Below, piece by piece: positions 9,170-15,790 of a stretch of DNA of 54,132 bases. The first letter of the stretch is position 1. Each line of letters opens with the position of its first letter. Source of the DNA: Acidobacteriota bacterium (GTDB lineage Bacteria; Acidobacteriota; Terriglobia; Bryobacterales; UBA6623); assembly GCA_027592785.1 (NCBI GenBank), contig JAQCLD010000016.1:1-54132 (forward strand). Direction: 5' to 3'. The notes under the pieces were generated by a model. It had not been told where the DNA came from. It was given only the letters and a program-made list of their open reading frames with translations, and did no database searches. The translations under genes were made by a program, and so were the position numbers.

Positions 9170-10372
9170 CTAGGTTCCGCCCCACAGCTGCTTGAGCGCC
9201 CCAAGTCGGCTGCTGGACGGCGTCGGGGCGGTGGCCCCGAGGATGCCCTGGACATAGCTGCGGATTGTTTTTCCTAAGTCGGATGTTTCAGCCAGAGGTT
9301 CGCCTTCGCGCTGCGCCTTCTCGACGGCGATCGGGTCATCGGGGAAGGTCCGATGGATCGAAGCTCGGAATATTTTCTCCAGTTCCTCGGAGGAAAGCTC
9401 TCGCTTTCGTTCCCGGCGGTTGACCAGCACGTTGAGTTGATTCCGGCGGCGCCCCATCTCCTCAAGCACAGGAATCATACGGCGCATGAGGAACAAGGAA
9501 GTCATGTCCGTAGAACAAACGAGATTCGTCTCATCGGAAGCGTTGATTGCGGTCATCCCGAGAGGGTCGAGTACGCCGCCTAGGTCCACGACGACATGGT
9601 CGTAGAGCCCGCGCGTAAATTCCAGGAGTTCTTGGACTGGGTAGGGTTCGATCAGCGTCGGCTCGGGACGGTCGGGGGCCGCCAGGATGTCGACTCCGCC
9701 TTTATCCGACACCAGCGACTTCCAAACCGCTTCGTCGAGCTGGCTGGCATGTCTCAGGGCGTCCACTGCGCTGTAAGCAGGCCGGAGCTTGGCCAGGAAC
9801 CCAATTACGCCGCCGGCCAAATGCAGATCAGCCAGAAGCACGCTGCCGCCCGTCTGTTTACGGATCTGGAAAGCCGTCGTGTAAGCCAGCGTTGTTGCGC
9901 CGGAGCCGCCTTTTACAGGTGCGAAGACGTGGATGCGGCCTCGGTTGGAAGCGGGACTGCTGGTGGCGACGTCGCTATGCTGCAGCATTCGCCGAACGGC
10001 ATGGCGCACTTCTTCGAGGGGAAACGGGCTCGCCAAGAACTCCGTGGCGCCGCCTCTCAGGCACTGCAGAATCACTTCCGGATTGTTCGCCTCGTCAAGC
10101 CCGGCAACAGCCGCGTCGGAAGCGGCCTTCCCTAAGTGAGCAATGAGTTGGAGCGCCACGGCGCGGTCCGAGCCGACGTCGACAAAAATCGCCTCGATCT
10201 GCTGAGTCGCCAGCAACTGATCGAGCGTGGTGATCGACGGGTACTCGTTTAGCTCGGCGATGAAGCGGAGTTCGCGAATACTGGTGCAGGCCGCGTGAAA
10301 GGCACTGTAAAGTTCACGGTGCGGACAGATCAGCACTGCCGATAGGACCGCTGCTGCTGTCTCCCGACCCAT
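9170..10372 (-). CDS. cpaE: Tad pilus localisation ATPase TadZ/CpaE
   Basis: The 400-residue product has a receiver-like N-terminal half (about 10-130, with [19 protein letters not shown]) and a ParA/MinD-type ATPase half from about 150. The deviant Walker A appears as [17 protein letters not shown]; the usual form is KGGVGTTT, so Gly-Ser replaces Gly-Val. [12 protein letters not shown] and [16 protein letters not shown] follow as the Walker B and switch regions. CpaE/TadZ places the Tad machine at its cellular site. The next gene upstream is cpaB, only 34 bases away, although many loci keep the secretin gene here. Confidence 0.9.
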   Translation of the reverse strand: MGRETAAAVLSAVLICPHRELYSAFHAACTSIRELRFIAELNEYPSITTLDQLLATQQIEAIFVDVGSDRAVALQLIAHLGKAASDAAVAGLDEANNPEVILQCLRGGATEFLASPFPLEEVRHAVRRMLQHSDVATSSPASNRGRIHVFAPVKGGSGATTLAYTTAFQIRKQTGGSVLLADLHLAGGVIGFLAKLRPAYSAVDALRHASQLDEAVWKSLVSDKGGVDILAAPDRPEPTLIEPYPVQELLEFTRGLYDHVVVDLGGVLDPLGMTAINASDETNLVCSTDMTSLFLMRRMIPVLEEMGRRRNQLNVLVNRRERKRELSSEELEKIFRASIHRTFPDDPIAVEKAQREGEPLAETSDLGKTIRSYVQGILGATAPTPSSSRLGALKQLWGGT

Positions 10373-10406
10373 TTATTGGCGTCTCTTCCCAGCGGGTGCG
10401 CCGGCG

Positions 10407-11261
10407 CTAAGGGCGCGCCTGCGCTGATTCAAAGCTCTGCGTCGATAGCTCCTTGCCGCGGAAGACTTCGATCTGAACCGGCGGAGGCGGAGCGGGGGCC
10501 GCGGCGACAAATGCGGCTCGTGGAGCGGGTTTCGACACGTTAATGGTTTTGGGCTCCGCACCGAATAGTTCGCTCTCGTTGACGCCCGTCGTGTCGGCTA
10601 CTCCTTCGTCTTTGCCGTTGCGTAAGACGAGCTGGATGCGTCCTTGGGTCTGCGCCAGGGTCACCATTTCAGACTGTTCCGGCGTGAGCAACAAGGTCAC
10701 GACGGGGACCCGCTGAGGGCGGCCCGTGGAGGCGGGCGCCAGATGCTCGCCGGCGGAAAGAACGCGCACATTGCCGAGGATGGTCTTGGTCATCCTTCCG
10801 CTTTGCGGATTATCTTGAGGAACGCCGGTGATCAGCACGTCGACTCGCGCCTCGGGCATGACGAATCCGGACACGCCGTTTACGTCATCGACCCGTATCG
10901 ACATCGCTCGCATTCCGTCGGGAACCTTGGGGGCAAGGCCGACACCCGCGCCGGGCTCGGCCAAGCGCCGGTCGAGCACCGGCTCCTGGGCAAGAATGCG
11001 GCTCATCGGAACTCGGCCAATGACCAACTCGATATCTTCGTGAGACCCTTCGGGGAGTTGGCCTGTTGGCCAGGATTCAACGCGTAGGTCGTCTGCTTGA
11101 ATCAGGGAGCCTACTTCCAGGTCCTTGGCCGCCATCACGACCTCCGACATCGGCAACTTTCCGCCGCCGGCGTCGCGCAAGGCCACCTGATAAAAGACGC
11201 CCGTAATCACCAGCGCCAATCCTGCAGAAATGGCTAGCGCCGCAATAATTCGTGAATTCAT
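10407..11261 (-). CDS. cpaB: Tad pilus assembly protein CpaB/RcpC
   Basis: The 284-residue protein starts with a membrane anchor (IIAALAISAGLALVITGVFYQ), then a SAF domain at about 40-105 (VVMAAKDLEVGSLIQADDL...), then the RcpC/CpaB domain (MSIRVDDVNGVSGFVMPEARVDVLI). CpaB proteins associate with the secretin and may touch peptidoglycan or the outer-membrane channel. The tail (230-284) is rich in Pro and Ala. A GGAGAGG ribosome site precedes the ATG. The expected secretin gene does not follow. Confidence 0.93.
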   Translation of the reverse strand: MNSRIIAALAISAGLALVITGVFYQVALRDAGGGKLPMSEVVMAAKDLEVGSLIQADDLRVESWPTGQLPEGSHEDIELVIGRVPMSRILAQEPVLDRRLAEPGAGVGLAPKVPDGMRAMSIRVDDVNGVSGFVMPEARVDVLITGVPQDNPQSGRMTKTILGNVRVLSAGEHLAPASTGRPQRVPVVTLLLTPEQSEMVTLAQTQGRIQLVLRNGKDEGVADTTGVNESELFGAEPKTINVSKPAPRAAFVAAAPAPPPPVQIEVFRGKELSTQSFESAQARP

Positions 11262-11331
11262 TACCTCTCCTATCGGCGCTGTCGGACCGCACGATTAGAC
11301 CGGTGACTCGGACATCGCTACGAGGACGCCA

Positions 11332-11523
11332 TTAGCTGGCCGCCTCAACAAGTTTCGATGCGAGCTTCGAGTAGACCGTCCCCATGCTTTCCGATAGGCT
11401 TGGGGCAAAAAGCCCCGTCGTGACGGCTACCAGTCCGGCCAGCAGCGCGTACTCGACCAAATCCTGGCCCCCTTCGTCATCCCAAAGGCGGCGCGTTGCA
11501 ATTCGCTGTAGTATCCAGAACAT
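11332..11523 (-). CDS. flp: Flp-type pilin, second of two
   Basis: This 63-residue prepilin has the Flp hallmark GG/QDLVEYALLAGLVAV. Prepilin peptidase would cut after Gly19, leaving Glu at +5 and Tyr at +6 followed by a hydrophobic helix. The leader contains MFWILQRIATRRLW. The ribosome site AAGGAGAG lies five bases before ATG. It is about 75 bases downstream of the other pilin gene, with a strong hairpin between them. It differs from its sister in leader and tail but keeps the core, so it may be a minor pilin. Confidence 0.95.
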   Translation of the reverse strand: MFWILQRIATRRLWDDEGGQDLVEYALLAGLVAVTTGLFAPSLSESMGTVYSKLASKLVEAAS

Positions 11524-11555
11524 ACCCCTCTCCTTACGTTTCGAATATGGATAGG

Positions 11556-11586
11556 GATGGAGCGCTAGCTAAACTAGCGCTCCATC
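11556..11586 (-). promoter_or_regulatory. Perfect 13-bp stem-loop between the two pilin genes
   Basis: Positions 11556-11568 (GATGGAGCGCTAG) are exactly reverse-complementary to 11574-11586, with a five-base loop. In the minus-strand transcript it falls 12 bases after the first pilin stop and about 30 bases before the next ribosome site. There is no T-run after it, so it does not look like a complete intrinsic terminator. It more likely protects the upstream pilin mRNA or attenuates read-through. Confidence 0.75.
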
Positions 11587-11598
11587 TCCGTCTCGCAA

Positions 11599-11796
11599 TT
11601 AGGCTGCTGCAGCAGTGAGAACACTGCCCATGCGCGAGAAGATCGTGCTGATGGAGCTGCTGATCGCGGGCAAGAGCGCCCCAGCTGCCACCGCTACGAA
11701 GCCCGCCAACAGGGCGTATTCGACCAAGTCCTGGCCTTCCTTCTCTTCGATGAGGCCTCGTAGCCGAATCGCCATCCGAATTAAGTGATCATTCAT
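11599..11796 (-). CDS. flp: Flp-type pilin, first of two
   Basis: The 65-residue product has leader MNDHLIRMAIRLRGLIEEKEG, a cut predicted after Gly21, then QDLVEYALLAGFVAVAAGAL with Glu +5 and Tyr +6, and an Ala-rich end. The frame stays open to an ATG at 11821-11823. I choose the ATG at 11794-11796 because the AGGAGG ribosome site lies 11 bases before it and would otherwise sit inside the coding region. As the first pilin after the promoter and followed by a stable hairpin, it is the likely major pilin. Confidence 0.93.
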   Translation of the reverse strand: MNDHLIRMAIRLRGLIEEKEGQDLVEYALLAGFVAVAAGALLPAISSSISTIFSRMGSVLTAAAA

Positions 11797-11955
11797 GGAA
11801 TCAAAATCCTCCTTCCTCGACAAAACATTCTGTTATCGCCCGGCAATGCCTGCTGCGCCGAAAGGGGGGAGCGCGCGCTACAGGCAACCGGACTTAGTGA
11901 CAGAATTCTTATCGGCCGAGACCGAAGAGACTTTTGAAATTATCTTGAAGGACGC

Positions 11956-12276
11956 CTAGGAGGCCGGCGGCAACTCGGCAAGAGCTGCCTCCAACTCGCC
12001 GCGGGCATGGGAGTCACCGCCGGCGATCGAGACTTCAGCGCCTTTTTCGAAGATGGCGCGCGCCTCATCCATGCGGCCCAGGCGCTGGTAAGCTTTACCC
12101 GCATGGTAGTAGGCGGCCTGATAAGAGGCGTCGATTTCGAGGATTCGGACGAACTCGTCGAGAGCAGCCGAATCGTCGCCGGCCTTGATGTGCTCTTGAG
12201 CTAGGCCGTAGCGGACGAAGCAATCGTTGGGGCTAGCCTGAAGGATGGATCGGAGCGCTTCAATTCGTTTACTCAT
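11956..12276 (-). CDS. Small tetratricopeptide-repeat protein
   Basis: The 106-residue product is built of about three TPR-like helical pairs: NDCFVRYGLAQEHIKAGDDSAAL, YQAAYYHAGKAYQRLGRMDEA, then ARAIFEKGAEVSIAGGDSHA. There is no signal peptide. TPR proteins bind partner proteins; Tad loci often include TadD, a TPR lipoprotein, but this one is shorter and lacks a lipobox. It starts the minus-strand run, with about 150 bases between it and the first pilin, so the pilins probably have their own promoter. Confidence 0.85.
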   Translation of the reverse strand: MSKRIEALRSILQASPNDCFVRYGLAQEHIKAGDDSAALDEFVRILEIDASYQAAYYHAGKAYQRLGRMDEARAIFEKGAEVSIAGGDSHARGELEAALAELPPAS

Positions 12277-12315
12277 CGCGACCGAGGATCCCCTAATATA
12301 ACAGCCAAGCGACCG

Positions 12316-12726
12316 ATGGCGTGCCCCTACTTCCTGCCCAACGGGCCGTATCCTGCCGGCGAAGTGAACGCAAGACCGCGGCCCCCGCTGGGACGGTTCT
12401 ATGACGGCAGCTGCATGTCGGGTCGAGGGGAAACGCCTCTGCCGCTGGAAAGCTGTAACCTCGGTTATGCGCGAGGCCTGGCGTGTTTCTCAGGAGATTG
12501 CGACGCCGACGCGAGCCGATTTAGCATCTCCAAAGATGACGGCGAGACGATCACGGTTCAGTGGTGTACTGAGCGAGACCACCGGCCCCTGAGTTGGGGA
12601 GAAGCAAATTGGAGCCGCAACAGCGTCGGGTTCGAGGAGCCGCTGGACGACCCCGTTCTTAACAGCCAAATGGCGGCGTACGTAGCAAGCTACTTGGCCG
12701 CTCGCGAGCCGCTGGCGAATGGTTGA
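12316..12726 (+). CDS. Conserved-looking hypothetical protein with six cysteines
   Basis: I do not recognise a named family. The 136-residue product has Cys at 3, 33, 47, 57, 62 and 84, the last five spread through GSCMSG, ESCNLGY, LACFSGDCDAD and VQWCTERD. It has no signal peptide and starts MACPYFLPNG. Cysteine spacing suggests metal or iron-sulfur binding, which is inference. It is transcribed away from the TPR gene and ends 43 bases before tRNA-Asn. Confidence 0.65.
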   Translation: MACPYFLPNGPYPAGEVNARPRPPLGRFYDGSCMSGRGETPLPLESCNLGYARGLACFSGDCDADASRFSISKDDGETITVQWCTERDHRPLSWGEANWSRNSVGFEEPLDDPVLNSQMAAYVASYLAAREPLANG

Positions 12727-12769
12727 CACTCGCTGATTCTGTATGGGAACTTGAAGGTGTTCGCCCCGT

Positions 12770-12845
<76 letters not shown>

Positions 12846-12904
12846 TCTCCCCGCCCTCGTAACTTGCTGATTCACAGCCGCTTACTATCGTTGTCCTTGG
12901 CATT

Positions 12905-13153
12905 CTAGTTCACGCCGTTAGCGCCACGGGTGCGCCCCAAGTGCGCCCCATCGCTTGATTCGGCCTCTTCGACCCATTCCAAAAACTCATGGACTCTCTG
13001 TCCAATACCCTTCAGCCGCTTTGCGCTCACGATGTCGTAGCGCCTGAGCATCGAGTCGGTCTTGTGCCCGCTGATTTGCATGGCGTCGTAAGGGCTAACC
13101 CCGGCGTCAATCAGGTTCGAGACCGCACAAGCCCGTAGGTCGTGGAAGCGCAA
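12905..13153 (-). pseudogene. Tyrosine recombinase (integrase), C-terminal remnant
   Basis: Only about 82 residues remain, with the C-terminal catalytic signature RFHDLRACAVSNLIDAG (HxxR), ISGHKTDSM (second His) and the nucleophile in LRRYDIVSA. The N-terminal DNA-binding and core regions and the first catalytic Arg are missing. Upstream DNA switches to IS21-like end repeats at about 13228, so the gene was probably cut there. Its position next to tRNA-Asn marks an old integration. Confidence 0.85.
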
Positions 13154-13227
13154 CCAAGGCAGCCCAACTGCCGCCCTAGCCTTCCCCGGGCGCAGCCCGC
13201 TACAGGCTTCCGGTCGATTGTTTCAAG

Positions 13228-13263
13228 GTGGGCCAATTCAGGGCGCCGAAGTGGGCCAGTTCA
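13228..13263. mobile_element. IS21-like terminal repeats, no transposase left
   Basis: GTGGGCCAATTCA (13228-13240) and GTGGGCCAGTTCA (13251-13263) repeat with a 23-bp period. Multiple short terminal repeats of this type are typical of IS21-family ends. No istA or istB frame adjoins. It lies between the truncated integrase and the palindromic repeats and may have cut both. Identification from end repeats alone is tentative. Confidence 0.45.
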
Positions 13264-13277
13264 GAATGCCAAAGTCA

Positions 13278-13380
13278 CCCGGTCAGCTGACCGGGGCCCC
13301 ATTGAAGCACCGCGACGGCACGATCACCTACTGGAGCGTGTACATTTCCCCGGTCAGCTGACCGGGGCCCCATTGAAGCA
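13278..13380 (+). CRISPR. Two-repeat CRISPR-like relic (32-bp repeats, one 39-bp spacer)
   Basis: Two identical 32-bp copies lie at 13278-13309 and 13349-13380. Each contains the perfect palindrome CCGGTCAGCTGACCGG followed by GGGCCCC and the end ATTGAAGCA, much like the ATTGAA(A/G)C 3' tag of many type I repeats. The 39-bp interval reads openly as a protein fragment (DGTITYWSVYI), as a spacer from a coding protospacer might. No cas genes lie in the window, and an IS21-like end adjoins the first copy. The alternative is a mobile-element repeat pair unrelated to CRISPR. Confidence 0.5.
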
Positions 13381-13499
13381 GGAGTTCGCGGCTCCGATCA
13401 GCGCGCTTCGTTCAACGCGGTTGCCACGCTCGGCACGCCGTAGGCGAAAAAGATCGCGAGGAACAGAGCGGCTAGGTTTGGCTTCAGAAGCCTCGCCGT

Positions 13500-13823
13500 T
13501 CACGCGACGGCAGTCAGACCGTGCTTTTCGACCAGCGACAGAAGCTTCGCCGCTGGCCCCGACGGCTTCTTTTCGCCGCGCTCCCACTTGCTTATCAGGT
13601 TCGGCGTCACGTTCAGGTAGTTCGCGAAAACCGTCTGGCTCACGTGCTCGCGCTCGCGCAGCGCCCTGATCTCCCGCGGCGTCAGCGGCGCGACCGGCGT
13701 CAGACAGGACTCGTCGAAGCCCCGCATCGTCTTCTTGTCGATCAGGCCGGCTTCGTAGAGATCGGTCGCGGTCTCGTGGAGAGCGGCCTTCACGTCGCTC
13801 TTGTAAGCCTTACTCCTGCTCAT
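13500..13823 (-). CDS. HTH antitoxin, XRE family (HigA/NadS-like)
   Basis: The 107-residue product begins MSRSKAYKSDVKAALHETAT at the ATG 13821-13823. It ends with a clear XRE helix-turn-helix (EHVSQTVFANYLNVTPNLIS, then KWERGEKKPSG). The N-terminal segment DLYEAGLIDKKTMRGFDESC is typical of antitoxins paired with HigB2/RelE-like toxins. The start overlaps the toxin end by 14 bases, so the two are co-translated. It would bind the toxin and the shared operator near 14226-14240. Confidence 0.88.
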   Translation of the reverse strand: MSRSKAYKSDVKAALHETATDLYEAGLIDKKTMRGFDESCLTPVAPLTPREIRALREREHVSQTVFANYLNVTPNLISKWERGEKKPSGPAAKLLSLVEKHGLTAVA

Positions 13824-14199
13824 CGCATTCCACCTCCAGATACTTGCCTTCCTTGACGAGCGTCGCCAGGGTTTCATCGGAGGCGGCCAGCAGCGCCTTG
13901 GCGAGCGTCCTGAAGCCCTGCTCGTCGTTCGCGTCAATGTTGTCCTGCGCGCTCTTCGCGAACCCATAGACGAAAAACGCCCGCTCGCCTTGCCGGAAAA
14001 GGATGATCGTCCGGTATCCGCCGGACTTCCCTTGCCCCGGCCGCGCGACCCGCTGCTTGATGACGCTACCACCAAGGGTGGCGTCGATCAGGCCCTTTTC
14101 AGCCCGCGCCACCGCCTCCCGCAAGGCGGCGTCCGCGATCCCCTCCTTGTGGGCAAACCTTTGAAACCACTTCGATTTGTAGATCTTCGGCTGGCCCAC
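13810..14199 (-). CDS. RelE/HigB2-like toxin
   Basis: The core YKSKWFQRFAHKEGIADAAL, then AEKGLIDATLGGSVIKQRV, then GKSGGYRTIILFRQGERAFF and YGFAKSAQDNI matches the RelE/HigB2 family of ribosome-dependent mRNA interferases. The frame is open to an ATG at 14289, but I favour GTG at 14197-14199 (129 residues): homology begins there, and the palindrome at 14226-14240 would then sit upstream as an operator. The order toxin then antitoxin is the HigBA order. The gene lies between mobile-element remnants, consistent with horizontal acquisition. Confidence 0.85.
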   Translation of the reverse strand: MGQPKIYKSKWFQRFAHKEGIADAALREAVARAEKGLIDATLGGSVIKQRVARPGQGKSGGYRTIILFRQGERAFFVYGFAKSAQDNIDANDEQGFRTLAKALLAASDETLATLVKEGKYLEVECDEQE

Positions 14200-14225
14200 G
14201 GCGATCTCGAACTTCTTTGATTCTA

Positions 14226-14240
14226 TGGTACTAAGTACTA
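14226..14240 (-). promoter_or_regulatory. Candidate toxin-antitoxin operator palindrome
   Basis: The sequence contains GTAC-TAA-GTAC (14228-14238), flanked by T/A and forming an imperfect palindrome. It is 27-41 bases before the preferred GTG start of the toxin, where HigA-type antitoxins bind. Function is inferred from position only. Confidence 0.4.
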
Positions 14241-14336
14241 GATTGCAAGACCCTTCGCTTCGTCCGCCAAGAAGCGAATCGCTACGCATGGCTCGCGGTC
14301 GCGGCCTCCTGCGCCACGGGGAGGACGCGCACCGAA

Positions 14337-14551
14337 GCGTTCACCCAAATGTTCACCCAATTTTTCTTGGAACCCTGTGGAATGGCGGATCTTCGAACTA
14401 TTAGTTTCAATCAGTTACAACCAGTTCCACCGTTTGCTTTGCCCTCATACCCCAAAGGTCGAAGGTTCAAATCCTTCCCACGCAACCAATCTTTTCAATA
14501 ACTTAGCTGCTCCGTCTGGGTCGGGCGTTCACCCAAATGTTCACTCAATTT
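14337..14551. repeat. Direct repeats flanking the tRNA 3' fragment
   Basis: Positions 14337-14363 and 14525-14551 carry a 27-bp repeat with one mismatch, beginning GCGTTCACCCAAATGTTCAC. The second copy is just past the 3' end of the integrase pseudogene. The first may therefore be the tail of another integrase copy, from tandem integration at the same tRNA site, or arm-type recombinase sites. Confidence 0.6.
14438..14488 (+). other. tRNA 3'-half fragment (Met-like), presumed att site
   Basis: The stretch has a perfect T arm (GAAGG, TTCAAAT, CCTTC at 14461-14477), acceptor 3' strand CCACGCA, discriminator A and CCA at 14486-14488. Before it comes CTCATACC, like a CAU anticodon loop. The upstream DNA does not provide a D arm or 5' acceptor strand, so this is not a whole tRNA. 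Such 3' halves are left as attL/attR when a tyrosine integrase inserts into a tRNA gene, and an integrase follows at once. Confidence 0.75.
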
Positions 14552-14565
14552 GGTGAACGCGGAAT

Positions 14566-15646
14566 TCACTGGACCGGCTTGGCTGGTTTCGAGGGCGCAT
14601 CGCTCCGCTTCGCCTCCAACCACTCGTCCATGGTCTTCGCCGCCCGCTTCACGTCCTTGACACTCACGATGTTGTAGCGGTCGAGCATGGCTCGCGTCCG
14701 ATGGCCGACGATCTTCATCACAGAACTCTCGTCCAGGCCCGCATCGAGCAGGCTTCGGACTGCGGAACGGCGCAAGTCGTGGAACCGCAGGCCTTCGAGA
14801 CCCGCCGGCTTGCACCCGGAGGCCCAGGCACTACGGTAATGCACCAGCTTCCGACCCCCGCGATTTATGAACAACCAACGTTCGGCCAGTCTCGATCCCG
14901 GACGAACTCAGCCTCACTAAGCGCTCGTTCGAGATCCGCATAGATCGGCCACGCCCCGACCCGCTTGTTGCGCTGCTGGGCCCCGGGAGGAAGAACGATT
15001 CCACCTTCGAGGTCGACCCGATCCCAACGTAGACCAAGGATCGCGCCCGCTCTGGCGCCCGTGTGGTACGCGATGACCATCATGAGCCGCACTGGCTCGG
15101 CGAGCGCGTCGCGCAAACGCTCGTAGTCCGCGTGCTCGAGGAAGCCCTCGCGGACATTGTCCACATCGATCAAGCGAAACTCAGGCGCGCTGAGAACACG
15201 CTCATTCTCAATTCCGATCTGGAACGCGCGGCGAAGCGTCCCAAGCTCCCGGTTTACCGTGGCCGGGCTTACCCCAACGAGCATGCGAGCGGCTTTGTAC
15301 TCTTCGGCGTGCGTCACCCGAAAGCTCGCAGCCTTGAGTCGCCGTAGCCCGTCGAAATGCTTGAGGCGGCTCTTGAGTTGTGGTAGCGACTTGCGCCCGG
15401 ATAGCTCGTAGTCGCGGAGCAGGTCATCCAGCAGATCTCCCACCGTCGGGCTCTCGACAGCGGCCCGTTCACGCTTCCTCAGTTTTTGAGCGTCAGCTCG
15501 TTGAGAAATAGCAGAGCGTCCTTCTTGGACTCGCACCCGGTCGGGATCTCCTTCCGCTGGCCGTTCGGCCACACGCGGGCGTAGAACTTTCTGCGACGCC
15601 TCACCAGGCTGCCGGTTCCGTATCGTCGCCGTGCAATGCACAGCAT
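14566..15646 (-). pseudogene. Tyrosine integrase broken by two frameshifts
   Basis: The gene reads in three pieces. The N-terminal piece starts at ATG 15644-15646 (MLCIARRRYGTGSLV, arm-binding AP2-like region) and stops near 15480 by a T5/A5 run. The middle piece holds the SAM-like core (TVGDLLDDLLRDYELSG) and catalytic Arg region (YHTGARAGAILGLRWDRVD). Near 14870 the frame changes again into the C-terminal piece with LRFHDLRRSAVRSLLDAG, VGHRTRAML and DRYNIVSV. All catalytic blocks survive, so inactivation looks recent, or the frameshifts are sequencing errors in homopolymers. It lies next to the tRNA fragment. Confidence 0.88.
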
Positions 15647-15647
15647 T

Positions 15648-15773
15648 CTAGGCTGCTTGATTCTTCCAGCCCTCGATCATCTGGTCGAGATGCGCACGGT
15701 CGAAGAGGATTCTCCGGTCCGGGCTTGCAATCGGGATACGCCAGGTCTTGGCGAACTTCCGAAAACCCTGCAC
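15648..15773 (-). pseudogene. Excisionase/HTH remnant
   Basis: About 41 residues can be read from GTG 15771-15773 to TAG 15648-15650: VQGFRKFAKTWRIPIASPDR, RILFDRAHLDQMIEGW. This fits the wing end of a MerR/excisionase-type DNA-binding domain (xxRILFDRxxLDxxIE). The first helices are missing and the sequence runs into the end of the sulfatase gene. It sits just before the integrase, as excisionases often do. Confidence 0.6.
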
Positions 15774-15790
15774 TGGACGTCCCGGGGCGT

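Noticed and set aside
13142..13669. Plus-strand frame of 175 residues over the palindromic repeats
   Set aside because: Basic, low-complexity product covering repeat DNA and the antisense of the antitoxin gene.
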